A stretch of 64,000 nucleotides of DNA from Chlorokybus atmophyticus. Lineage: Eukaryota > Streptophyta > Chlorokybophyceae > Chlorokybales > Chlorokybaceae. Location of the stretch: NCBI GenBank assembly GCA_009103225.1, contig RHPI01003369.1, positions 1,070,281 through 1,134,280 of the forward strand, given 5' to 3'. Below the pieces are notes generated by a model. It ran no database searches. It had not been told where the DNA came from and worked only from the letters and a program-made list of their open reading frames with translations. The position numbers were made by a program, and so were the translations under genes. Positions 12,213 through 23,361 of the stretch are shown here, piece by piece; position 1 is the first letter of the stretch; each line of letters begins with the position of its first letter.

Positions 12213-14205
12213 GCTGTCCGCATTGACAGCTCGGAAGTTCGCGGTATAGCCATGCGCTCCTATTGTAACAGCTTGGGAAGCCGTGCACTCTCTTGCGGAT
12301 CAGTAACCTGCAAGCAGCTGAGAGCTGAAGCAACCATCAAACACCATGCTAGAATGTCCATAGTGTGGGCACATTATGGGTACACCCCTTTGCACATATA
12401 TAGACTTGAAGCATATAATCTTAAGAGGAAAATTGCAGGAATTGTACCGTTTCAATGGTGAGCTGGCGAAGGCTTTGCAGTCTTTCTCCTCTTGCAGCGA
12501 CAGCAGGGCCTGATTGTCCTTGGACGCCTGCTTCACCGACATCATGAAGCGAACGGAGTCCAGAGATACGCGCAACCTGAATCAAGTTAAAAAAGGGACT
12601 GCTGAGTGCATGGTACATACCATACTCGCCAATCAACCAAGGCCCCTCAATATCGCTGGCAGCAGTCAAGCGCACAGCTCCTGCATCACTGGATCATGCA
12701 AGCAGGACAGTTACCTGAAAACCATGACCAACGCCACTATGACGTTGACCTATTGTGGCCGTACCTGGCTTGCCCAGAGAAGTTTTCTTTCCACTGCGTG
12801 ACATTGACCACGTGATGCGAACAGATGGTTTTGCATGCCTGATCTATAGCATCTATAATTTAATCGCCTACACAGACAGGGACACAACATTCCAGCACCT
12901 AATCAGAGTGACGATATTCAGCTCTATCAAAATGTCGCGGCTGGTAAGCCTTATGTACTTGCTTGAAAGCTGCTGTTCGAACTCTTGACACTTCCAGCTG
13001 GAGCGCCTGCGCGCAAGCCAACAACAATGAGGACAATGCAGGCTTGTAGCAGGGCGAAGCTACACGCAACTAGCGCGTGTGCGTGCCATGTGTCGCACGA
13101 GCTTAGCCCATGGCTTTATTACCCTCAAAGTCATCAATATCGTATCCTGCATACGCATCTTCTGCATCTGTTCATGCACTGCTCCTGGCTCCCGGCAACA
13201 GCTTGGAAGGCGCCGTGTGCATATTGCGGCTGTGACAATGACTCCACTCGCTACTCTTTTGGGGGAAATTGGTGTCACTGCCATGACAGTGCAGTTCACT
13301 GCAAGGAGGCTCGCAGCTCGTTGTAACACGTGCTATATAGCATACATTCGTTGGTTGGCACCGTATGCTGCAGGGTTCTTAAAGCTGTCAACGGAAGTCT
13401 CGACTGCGCTCGTGTGCGCTATGCTCTCCCGCATGCCGTCTTCCAGTGACGTGCGAAAGCGAGCGGCTTGCATCTGAAACAGACTGTCAACACAGATCAA
13501 AATCCAAGGATAAGTCGCAAACAGCGCAGTTAATGGTTGGTGGACCAAGATATCAGCAACAAACCGCGGAGAGGTTGATTAGGGCGCATGCTTACTGACT
13601 CGCTCACTGAATGGGCATATGTGCCGCACTGCTTTCATCACGCGTTCCTGCCTTGCTTTCAATGTGATCAGCCACCTGATTCAGCTCTCTCTTTTTATGC
13701 GCTCTCGCTCAAGAGCCTTTTCCTTTTCCATTCTGTTATGTCATGACACAAATCAGATTCAACGCAACGCACATGGAGGTATAACTTGAAGACTGTCGTA
13801 ATCGCCCATTGTACAAAGCATGGCAAGCAGCGTGCAGTGGCGGCTACCTTCCCGCTTGCTCTTAATGTCTTGCTCTCGCAATTGCAGCTGATAGCCATTC
13901 TGCATCTGCTGCAATTTCACTTCCTGCTGCTGGCGCCGAGCACGCTCGTCCATCTGTAAACAGAGCACTTCATTTGCTTCAATCTTGTTTAACTTGGCTT
14001 CTTTCAATGACATGGGTTGGGCTCCTGCACACCATGCCATTGTGCAACGCGCAACTGGAAGTTGCAAACAGACACGTATACAGCAAGTGTGCTCGATCAC
14101 ACTTGCATGCACACCTCTCGTTGTCGAGTGAGCAACTCCTCCCTTCTGCGCTCTTCCTCCTCCGTGGCTCGCTCCAGCTTGCGCTGCCGCTCCACACCAT
14201 AAGCA
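12213..14205 (-). pseudogene. 5'-truncated duplicate of the coiled-coil gene at 16425-19397
   Basis: Exon by exon this mirrors the 3' two thirds of the right-hand coiled-coil gene. A partial exon 4 starts about 14205 (RQRKLERATEEEERRREELL), exon 5 lies about 13843-13953 (MDERARRQQQEVKLQQMQ), exon 6 about 13637-13735, exon 7 about 13370-13474 (MQAARFRTSLEDG), exon 8 about 13100-13270, exon 9 about 12920-13015, exon 10 about 12459-12580, exon 11 about 12213-12312. Exon 6 has a frameshift, exon 8 has stops after LLPGARSSA, and exon 11 has a TAG inside LPKLLQ. Exons 1-3 are absent: homology stops abruptly inside exon 4. It is therefore a truncated, decaying tandem copy. Confidence 0.85.
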
Positions 14206-14474
14206 ACTGCTTACCTTACTGCGCAATACTGCACTGACCATAAACTTGGTTACTACACTTTGATGATCATACTACTGAGCTCTATTCACTTCAAGTAGTA
14301 AGTAGTAGTAGTAGTAAGCTACCAGGCAGTACTCACTGCGTGCGTCGCACTGCAGCTGTTTGACTTGATGGTAGCACTAACAAACATGCAAGTGGATAAA
14401 TTGCAACTTAGAGCAGCAAGGCTTACAACCCCAACACGTGTGGTTCAAGCAGTGCTAGCCGAGCAGCAAGTTAT
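14206..14474. other. Junction spacer between the two duplicate units
   Basis: Separates the truncated exon 4 of the left unit from the start of the right unit. Contains a (TAG)n-like run at 14297-14317. The ancestral breakpoint of the tandem duplication should lie here. Confidence 0.45.
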
Positions 14475-15485
14475 CAAGCGGTTGTGCAACTTGCTAACTT
14501 GGAGCTCATTACTTGCACACAGCACAACCTGACGTGGCAATGGTCACGCAGCTGACTCCTTGCCAAGTGCACAAACAGCACGAGTTGTCGCTGACTCAGC
14601 AAGTTTGCACGCGGCTGCAAGGCAGGACGAGTGAATGCACGCTGCAACTAGCTGGGTGCCCACTCCAAGGCAACTTGAAGTACCTGACCCAACAAGAACC
14701 AGCATAGAACACATTGCATTGCCTGTGCTCTCATCTTGCATAATGCACAGAAGTAGAGCTAGATGCATGGGCTTGATTGCCTTGTGTACATTAGAAACTG
14801 CCCACTACAGCGTTGCAATTGTATGGCTAGACAGTCAAATCAACACGCCAGTAATGGCGGTTGGCTGTTGAATGCGTCACTGCCTCAGGTAGTGATTAGC
14901 AGCAACTGCAACCCATTGAGCAGCAGCTGCTTGTGGCCAACAAATAGGCCAGAGGAGCCCGCCAGACAGCATGCACCAGCAGCCGGTGAGGACGAACCAA
15001 ACAGCCACAAGCACCCGCAACAGGCCCTGCCGGGCATAAGCAGAAGCTCCCCCTTTTCTTGCTCCTCCTCGCCACCGCCTCCGCCAGGCTGGCCACATGG
15101 ACAGACCACCAACTTGCACTGCTGCCTTGGAGGCACAGTTTCTGCAGCTCGTGCGTGTCGTTGTTGTGCCTCGGAGGCACAGGCCCCCCTAGGCGGAGGC
15201 GGAGGCGGAGGCGGAGGTGGTGGTGGAGGTGGAGGTGGAGGCGGCGTTGGTTGTGACGTGAACTGCGCATACGTGGCGGAGGGCAGCGGGTAAGTTTATG
15301 CCTTGCAGCATGCATGCACAAGTCATGCATGGTGTTGCATAAGGTATGCTGGCTGGATTGTGGCTTTCAGCAGGTTCGCTTGTCGGTTTTAACAGTCGTA
15401 AAGTTACTACTGCGGCAAGGGTTTCGTGACACCCCGTGGTGGGTGTTGTGGTCAGAAGTGGCAAGCGTCGAGGGCCGTCGCAAAA
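14475..15485 (+). repeat. Right copy of duplicated Q/P-rich anonymous block (pairs with 8305-9385)
   Basis: Direct-orientation partner of 8305-9385 (see that entry for shared blocks). It carries the same order of features: CACGCAGCTGACTCC, CAGACAGCATGCACCAGCAG, the CTCCTC proline-codon stretch, GGCGGAGGC repeats and GGTGGGTGTTGTGGTCAG. No intact reading frame spans it. Confidence 0.7.
15187..15243. repeat. (GGAGGC/GGTGGA)n tandem repeat
   Basis: Long GGCGGAGGCGGAGG and GGTGGAGGTGGAGG run, longer than in the left copy, showing repeat expansion since the duplication. Confidence 0.8.
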
Positions 15486-16217
15486 TGTTTCCCCTGCCGG
15501 CCGTTTGAATATTGGCAACAGACGTGCAACTGAGGATACTTATTGAGACTGTCGACCTTCAGTCTACCGGCGATCTCGATACAGGGACCTGAGCATAACG
15601 GCCGTCACCATTTGTTAGTGGCCGTCTGCATAAAGGGATTGACCCTAATTAATAGGTACCTGTCAGGTACTCAACAGTTAAGCAAAGGGGACTTGACCTA
15701 ACTAACAGGTAACTGACCGGTATATATCAGTGGGGTACCGGCAATTGTACGCTAGCTGAGCGAAATTGTCAAGTACTTTAAGGTACCTACCGTTAATGAT
15801 GTGTACCTTCAAAGGTACCTGCTGCTACCGCTCGGTGATAATTAGATGTCACACGTAATTGTCGTTAGCTGTGCAAGAATGCGTGACAAATAATAAAAAA
15901 CAAATAAATAAATAAATTACACTGTAATATAATGAGCTACTACTATTACCGTTAGTACAACTAGACTACCACTCTTGCTACTACTACCTTTGTACTGAGC
16001 TGCGGCACCTGCACCGCCCGCTCCAGCTCCGCCGCCGCCGTTCTTTCTCCGCCGCCGCTGCCGCCGCCTGGCCTGGTCTGGCCGCCCTGAGGCAAGGAGG
16101 GTGGTTAGATGGCATGCGGTGTTGCGCGTAGTACAACATCAGACAGCAACTAAGCTCACCTACTGTTAGCCGTTGCCGCCGCCGCCCACAACGCTCTATT
16201 CAACTTGAAGCCGTTGA
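15486..16217. other. Non-coding spacer with GGTACC clusters and A-rich segment
   Basis: No coding signal. GGTACC/GGTAC motifs recur between 15650 and 15830. An A-rich AATAAATAAATAAATT run lies near 15898-15918. A G/C-rich CCGCCGCCG stretch follows at 16010-16080. Confidence 0.5.
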
Positions 16218-16256
16218 GCGTTTGAATAACTTGGGCAGCCCAAGCTATTCAAACGC
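16218..16256. repeat. 39-bp hairpin (18-bp arms, 3-bp loop)
   Basis: Left arm GCGTTTGAATAACTTGGG at 16218-16235, loop CAG, right arm CCCAAGCTATTCAAACGC at 16239-16256. The arms pair at 17 of 18 positions. It lies about 170 bases downstream of the stop codon of the minus-strand coiled-coil gene. It could be a 3' processing or termination structure, or a small mobile-element relic. Confidence 0.85.
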
Positions 16257-16424
16257 GTTGTCGAAACGTGACCCGCAACGGCATTATCGGGTCAGTCCAT
16301 TGATCAGAGCAAGGGGTTGAACAGCAAGAATTGCAAACTATGTCCACTGCCATACTGGTGGTCTCTTCTGAAGAAAATGTATGCACATAATGTATGGATG
16401 AACTATACCAATACAGAAGCGGCT

Positions 16425-19397
16425 CTACGCTGTCCGCGCGGACAACTCGGAGATTCGCTGATATGCAGCCATGCGCTCCTGTTGAAACAGCTTGCGAAGG
16501 CGTGCACTCTCTTGCGGATCAGTGACCTGCATGCAAGCAGCTGAGCTGAAGCAACCATCAAGCATTAAAAGGTTATGAGTATGGCATGGCCATGGTATGG
16601 GCACAGCATGGGTACACAGCATGGCACAACAATGTCAACTTGAAACGTACAACCTCGAGAGTAAGTTGCAGTAAGTGTACCGTTTCAATGGTGAGCTGGC
16701 GAAGGCTTTCGCGAGCTTTCTCCTCTTGCAGCGTTGACAGCAGGGCCTGGTCGAAATTGGACGCCTGGTTCATCAGCTTCATGGAGTGAGCGGAGTCCAG
16801 AGATACTCGCAAACCTGCATTCCATGAAAGAAAGGACCTTTGAGTGCATACAAGCCAGTTGACCCAAGTCAACATCGCTGGTAGTAGTCCAGCGCACAAC
16901 TCCTGCATCACTCTCCACCAAGCTAGAAGCTGTGGCCGTACCTGGCTTGCACAGAGTAGTTTCCTCCCACTGCGTAACATCAACCAGGCGTGATGAGAAT
17001 GGTGTCACAACGCCTGTTTCTTAAGGAACTCGCCTACACAGACAGGGCCACAACAATATTGCACCTGGTCAGAGTGAGCATACCCAGCTCCATCAGAATG
17101 TCGCGGCTCGCGAGCCTTATCCTGTTCCGACTGGAAGCTGCTGTGCAAACTCTTGACGCTTCCAGCTGGAGCGTCTGTGCACAAGCCATCAACAATAAAG
17201 ACAAGCAGGCTTGCAGCAGGGCAAAGGTGCACACAACACCAGTGTACATGCCTTGTGTGGTGCGAACTGCCGTGGCTTCATCATCCTCAAAGTCATCATC
17301 ACCGTATCCTGCATACATGTCTTCCGCATCTGCATATGCACCAATGCTCCTGGCTCCCGGCGACAGCTTGGAGGGCGCCGTGTGCACATTGCGGCTGTGA
17401 CTGTGACTCCACTCGCTGCTTTTTGAGCTGGTGTCACTGCCATGACAGTGCAGTTGAGTACAATGTGAGCCTTGCAGCTCTTTGTAAATACACAGCATAT
17501 GCAATGACTGGCACCTGCGGGGTGTGGTAAAGCCATCAACGGAAGTTGCGCCCGCGCTCATGCGTGCCATGCTCTCTCGCGTGCTGTCTTCCTCCAGTGA
17601 CATGCGTAAGCGAGCTGCTTGCATCTGTCAACACGGATGAATTTTATAGGAGGACTTGCAAACAGCGCAGTCATGGCCGGTGCACCAAGATATCGACAAA
17701 ACCATGGGGAGGTCAGCTCAGCGCTCTCATGCTCACTGACTGACTCACTCAGCAATGCATTGCTGTCTTACCGCTTTCATCATGCGCTCCTGCTTGGCTT
17801 TCATGGCATCAATGCGATCAGCCTTCTGTTTCAGCTCTCTTTCAACGCGCTCTCGCTCAAGAGCCTTTTCCTTTTCCATCCTGTTATGCCATGACATGAA
17901 GCAGACTCATTGCACAACACAAGGAGATATACGGCTGAAGTAACCTCCCACTGCGCAAAGGAAGGTTTGAAGCGTGTAGTATAGTGTTACCTTTCCACTT
18001 TTCTTCTTATGTCTTGTTCTCGCAAATGCAGCTGATAGGCATGCTGCATCTGCTGCGACTTTACTTGCTGCTGCTGGCGCCTCGCACGCTCGTCCATCTC
18101 AAAACAGTTTAGTTCAGTTCAGTTCAGTTCAGTTCAGTTCAGTTCAGTTTGGTACGGCTTCAATAGCTACTGGGTTTGGCAACACTCGCGACAATGTAAA
18201 ACATGCAAACGGAAGCGTACAGACAGTCGCGCAAAGCTATTAAGCTGCAACATAGACACATGCACACCTCTCGTTGCCGAGCGAGCAGCTCCTCCCTTCT
18301 GCGCTCTTCCTCCTCCATGGCTCGCTCCAGCTTGCGCTGCCGCTCCTGCTCCTTAAACTCATCTTGCTGCCTGCAAGTGTCTGTACCAATTCAACAAGCG
18401 GTCCTACACAACCACCACCTATGCGCCACAGACCTACCGTTTGAGCTCCTCCTCGTGCTGCCGGATTTGCTCCTGCAGCTTGCGGTGCTCCTCCGCGGCA
18501 CGCTGCTTCTGAAGCAGCTCGCGACGTTTGACCTCTGTCGTGTCTTCTGCGCGCTCAACAACCTGTGCAAGCATAGGGTGTCCGTCTCAGCAAGCCATCT
18601 GCGATGACACCTTTGTCGCTTTCTGTCCGATGGTAAGTAACGCATGCACAACAGCAGCAGCAGTAGCAGCAGCAGCAACAATAATGCAACACTCGTGACA
18701 ACAACGGCAATGACAACAATGCCGACAAGCATCCCAACACGGACGACAACGACAACAACAACAATAACAACAACAATGATGACGACGACATACCAATCAC
18801 ACAACAACATCAGTGATGGTGGAGATGGTCACCTTCTTGTGCTTCTTCTCTTTCATGGCCCTCTTTGCGGCCTCTTCACGTGCTTTCTGCTGCTGCGTCA
18901 GTTGCTGCGAGAATTGTTTCAGCTTCTGCCGCTGCTCCAATTCCTGAAAGCCAACCAGAAGCACATTACTGTATGGTAAGCCTTGCAAGAATGCTTGCAC
19001 CATTTGCATGCATTGCCTTGGCGACACTGTCAATTACCTCCTCAATGTATTTGTCAACGTATTTGTCAAGTGGCCAAAAGTGTACAAAGACCAGCCTGAT
19101 TATGATGTGGAATACAATAAACCCTATTTCATGATTATCGTGCAATGCAAGCTTGCAAGAACAGCTAATGCTTTCTTTCATGCTTCCTTCCTGGCCACAG
19201 TGAAACGGCTTCCCATCTAGACTGCAAATTACAGTGTCCCTGGCGCATCCGCAATGTTCAAGTTATTTACTAACAGGCCAGCCCACCTGCTGCCTCTGCA
19301 GCTCCGCACGCTTGTTCTCCGCCGTCCTGGCCAGGAACATCCGCCGTCGCTCCGCCTCGCGGCGCTGAAGCTCCAGCGCCCTGCTGACCGGATCCAT
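16425..19397 (-). CDS. Coiled-coil protein, 11 exons, function unknown
   Basis: Start at 19397 (MDPVSRALELQRREAERRRM). Exons, reading down the minus strand: 19397-19287, 18943-18809, 18562-18438, 18370-18268, 18097-17991, 17880-17772, 17624-17515, 17427-about 17252, 17174-17084, 16814-16681, 16526-16425. The product is almost wholly charged helix (QQLTQQQKAREEAAKRAMKE, ELLQKQRAAEEHRKLQEQ, EKALERERVERELKQKADR), then a Ser-rich and acidic linker (GYGDDDFEDDEA), then a conserved tail (EKARESLRQLTIE, ESARLRKLFQQERMAAYQR). The style is that of ciliary or centrosomal coiled-coil proteins, but I cannot name a family. The exon 8 donor may be GC, and exon 9 reads smoothly only if a 2-base discrepancy is allowed. 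A truncated copy lies at 12213-14205. Confidence 0.7.
18108..18149. repeat. (AGTTC)n microsatellite in an intron of the coiled-coil gene
   Basis: About eight AGTTC units in a row between exons 4 and 5 of the minus-strand gene. Not present at the matching place in the truncated copy. Confidence 0.9.
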
Positions 19398-20171
19398 CGC
19401 AAGCCTCCAAGTCCACCACCCTAGCCCCTCCTCCTCCTCGACTTCCTCCTCCTCGTTGTCGCCGCCGCCACCGCCGCTTGGCGTAATGGCGTTCCCGCCA
19501 CGACACTGCCACGCATGCCAATGGTTGTTACAACTGACAACGTTACACATATATCTTTGAGTTGCTTGATGGCAGACCCATTGTAGGCTCTCAAGTGCTC
19601 GATATCGGGTTGCTTTGGTCAAGTCATCAAGTTTTCCAGGAGACAAAACGAGGTTCGAACCGTGTCTCTCTGCCTGCCAGCATCTGCCACTTCCCGCGCG
19701 AAATCGAAAAACGTGACAAACTGCCCATATGTATACATGCCGCTGCATGGGTATCGACGTTGTGCTGCTTATATCTGCCTATGGGCTTTTGGAAGCTGAC
19801 GTAGGCTCCATGGAACATTTGGTAGCACCATTGGTACAAATTGTACACTCACAATCACAAAGGGAGTCCCAAACCAGAAACCGACGCACGGAGTCTGTTA
19901 CGTAACGCCTACCAAAGGCAGGCTACCAGTGTAGCCTACCACTGACTCTAATCCACAACTACAACTCATTATTCTCACAGTCCTGAACACGGCAGGAACA
20001 TGTCTGCAAGCTTTTGCCCCCAGCAGTCTTCGACCAAGACCACCACACAGGCTGCCTGGCTAGGTGATCTGTCCCGCCCTGGAAAGGACTGCCACAAGTT
20101 CCTGAGTTGGGTTCGGGACTACCTAGACGTCACGAACCAAGTCCGGCTCGCAGCCAGCAGCGTTCCCAGCC
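19398..20171. other. Divergent intergenic region
   Basis: Lies between the start codons of the minus-strand coiled-coil gene and the plus-strand stomatin-like gene, so both promoters should be here. A frame from about 20000 is open upstream of the stomatin start but has no recognisable homology. No specific promoter element is defended. Confidence 0.4.
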
Positions 20172-22945
20172 ATGGCGCTGCGGGGCGGGCGAGCGGCGGC
20201 GTCGGCGGCGGCGTTGCTCTCCGCAGGGTTACGACGAAGGGGTGGAGTGGCTCAGTCAGCTCTGCCCGGCTCCTTTTCGTCGCTTCTTCCGCCGGCATGG
20301 CACGCTGCGGCGGTTACTGGAGCCTCCTGGCCGGAAGGGCGAAGGGGCATGGCGTCGCGGTCCAACGCCAGCCTCATGCAGCGAGTGAGGTCAGGGAGAG
20401 ACGGGGTTAGGGTTTGGGAGGGCGGCATTGCGTGGGAAAGTTGGTGGTATTCAAGATTGCAGTGCATGCTGTTACAAGTTGTTACTGCTGTTTGCGAGAT
20501 GATGCGACAGTTACAGGTAGTCAGTATTTATGAAGAGTTTAAGTTTTAAGAAATTGACAACGACAGTATTAGAGTAAACATAACTTACTGCCAGGCTTGA
20601 GCCGATTGCTTAGCTGATTATATCCTGATTGCAGTTAATATGTTGCACCAGGGAGTGGTGGTTGCATGCAGCACCCAATTCGCAGTGCTCGTCAGTATAG
20701 AATGCATGCAACCATCGCTTGCATATGAACGACAACATATGCTGTATTGTCGATCAAACGCGTTCAAGTAGCATGAACATACCACCACACTGAACCTCTG
20801 CGTGGTCCTCAGTTACATTAATTACGGCATTCGGATAGTGCCGGAGCGCACAGCGATGGTGGTTGAACGCCTCGGCAAGTATCACAAAACTCTCCTTTCT
20901 GGCATCCATGTTCTCATACCTCTGGTAACAACAGTAGCAAGCAAATACAGCTTCTCCTCTCATGTAGTGCGTTCAATGCCTGCCAACCACAGTTGATGTC
21001 AGATCGACCGCATCTCGTACGTGCACTCGCTAAAAGAAGAGGCGCTGGCGATATCGGGCCAGACGGCTATCACAAAAGACAACGTGTCCATCAACATCGA
21101 CGGCGTGCTGTACTTGAAGGCAAGCAGCGAAACGAAGTTCATTGTTTACCTATTTGGTTTGTGTTGGCCACAAACGCGGTTACGCATGCCCACATGCACC
21201 CACACCCATGCGCACACACACATGTTGTGTGACACAGATAGTGGACCCCAAGCTCGCCTCATATGGCGTCGAGGACCCGATATATGCGGTCACGCAGCTG
21301 GCGCAGACGACCATGCGGTCAGAGCTCGGCAAGATCACCCTCGACAAGACCTTCGAGGAGCGTGACACGCTCAACGCCAACATTGTGGTAAGCATGGGTG
21401 TATGGCATAACAACGTTGGAGACAGGTCATGCCACTTGGAAGTGTTGGTTGGAGGCGGTGGGTATTGTTTGTGCAGATTGCCATCAACGAGGCGGCTGCA
21501 AGCTGGGGCCTGGAGTGTATGCGCTATGAAATTAGTAAGGAGCACTGTGATTGATGCATTAACTGGCAATCTCTTGGCTCGGTTTGTAAGCAAGCAACAA
21601 GCTCAGAGGGTTCAATGTTGAATCCTTGCAGGGGACATATCGCCACCATCTGGCGTGCGTGCAGCCATGGAGATGCAGGCGGAGGCCGAGCGACGCAAGC
21701 GAGCGCAGATCTTAGACTCGGAAGGTATGGTATGCGGCTTACAGGATGACCCGTCGCCTAAGTTGCTGCGCTGCGCGACCAACAACTCGATGCGTGCAGG
21801 TGACATGCAGTCCAGCATCAACGTCGCAGAAGGCAAGAAGAAGAGTGTCATTCTCGCATCCGAAGCTAATATGATGGAGCAAGTCAACAGAGCCAAGGGT
21901 AGGGTTGCAACTGGAAGCTTGCGTGTGGTTCCACAACGTATGTGCACACGCCCCTTTTCATGCATGCGTTGTATGTGGTTGCAGTCAGCAGGACACGCAC
22001 GCATGCAAGTGCGCACTCATGCATGCGTGCACGCACACTTAAGCGCACATGCATGTTGGTTCCCATGGTGTGAGGTGTGTCACACCCACTTGCATGTTGT
22101 TGCAGGTGAAGCTGAGGCCATACTCGCGCGCGCCAAAGCCACTGCAGAAGGTTTGATGGACGTGTCGTCCGCTCTGACAGCCTCTGGCGGAATGCAGGTG
22201 CATTCCATAGCCGTATCAAATCACATTAGCATCTTCTACTGCTGTATTGAATCTACAACTAGTTTTATTAAACAGGCGGCCTCGTTGCGGGTGGCAGAGC
22301 AGTACATCACCGCCTTCTCCTCAATAGCAAAGCAGGTGAGCTGTTGTGCACATGCACATTGCAGTTATCGTGTGTGTCATGTTGTGTCGTACAAACACAC
22401 GACATGCGTGCAGGGTAACACGATGCTTCTGCCTTCAAACGCGAGCGATCCTGCCCAGATGGTGGCGCAGGCTATGGGCATTTACGCCACGCTGTCCAAG
22501 AGCAACATGCAGCAGCAACAAAAACAACCGCCACACTCCCCTTCCGACAACCCGCCCGGTTCATCCTCAGGTATGCCCAATTTGAAATCTAGGACTTGTT
22601 GCGCATGACTCATTAGCAGCATGTTGGGTATATATAGCATTGGCTTGCATATCAGTCAAGCGCATGGCTATCGTTGCGCACGTGTTGATGGTTTGTCCCA
22701 TTCCAGGTGGTGGGGACGAGACGAAGCATGAAGCCGGCGGCGACCATCAACATGGCAGCAAGAGGAGTAGAAGCTCATCATCTTCATCATCAGATATGAC
22801 CCACGCGCGCGATGAGAGGCCGATTGTACAGTATGATGCAGCAAACAGCAGTAGGCGGGGAAGGAGTATCGAACATGAACACGTCAACGCGCATGCGCCC
22901 CTGGACCTTTACCCTACGAACGGGTTTTCTCTCCAACGCCATTGA
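20172..22945 (+). CDS. STOML2: Stomatin-like protein 2, mitochondrial (SPFH/prohibitin family), 11 exons
   Basis: Inner-membrane scaffold that organises cardiolipin-rich domains and protease and respiratory complexes. Exons: 20172-20389, 20813-20924, 21003-21119, 21238-21387, 21477-21534, 21632-21724, 21800-21898, 22106-22197, 22276-22335, 22414-22570, 22707-22945; 1395 nt, 464 residues. The N-terminal 70 residues are Arg/Ala/Ser-rich without acids early on, as in a mitochondrial presequence. The SPFH core has [59 protein letters not shown] and [15 protein letters not shown], followed by the conserved [14 protein letters not shown] and [20 protein letters not shown]. The C-terminal tail is long and rich in Gly, His and Ser (about 80 residues) and lacks homology. 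The intron after 21119 has a GC donor. Confidence 0.95.
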
Positions 22946-23361
22946 TTCTAACTTAGAGGGTGCAGGTGCAATGTTGGGTTAGGTTGTGGATGGCAGCACA
23001 GCGCTGCCTGTTGATGTGATGATGCAGTGAATAAGTGCATGTGAAAATGTAGTTCAGTTTTCTGCAGGCACTGTGTGCGCGTGCGTGCAAGAGTGCTTGT
23101 TCGTCACCTGCATGTGCATGAGTGATTGCGAATATGGGTTGCTGTGAGTTGTTGGTTCAACTGCTGGTATGATGCTATGCAGGCGAGGCGTGGCACTTTA
23201 TACACAGCAGTGACATGTAGCTCCAGCACCAGCATGAGCTTATGGAGTGCATAACTGGCCCGCCCACAGCACAGCAACATCAGCATCGTTGTGTGTGGTG
23301 TTTTCCAAATGTGTACTCGACGCTTTCTGTAGTGTTGGTGGTTTCAATGTTGTCACTGGCA
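22946..23361. other. Convergent 3' region of STOML2 and WDR31
   Basis: The two genes end towards each other across this spacer. TG-rich, no coding signal. Confidence 0.5.

Noticed and set aside
18644-18820. Ser/Thr-rich peptide (SSSSSSSSNNN) on the plus strand
   Set aside because: It comes from an AGC/AAC repeat in an intron of the minus-strand coiled-coil gene.
19651-19662. GGTTCGAACC resembling a tRNA T-loop
   Set aside because: The motif is palindromic, and no acceptor stem or D and anticodon arms could be folded around it on either strand.
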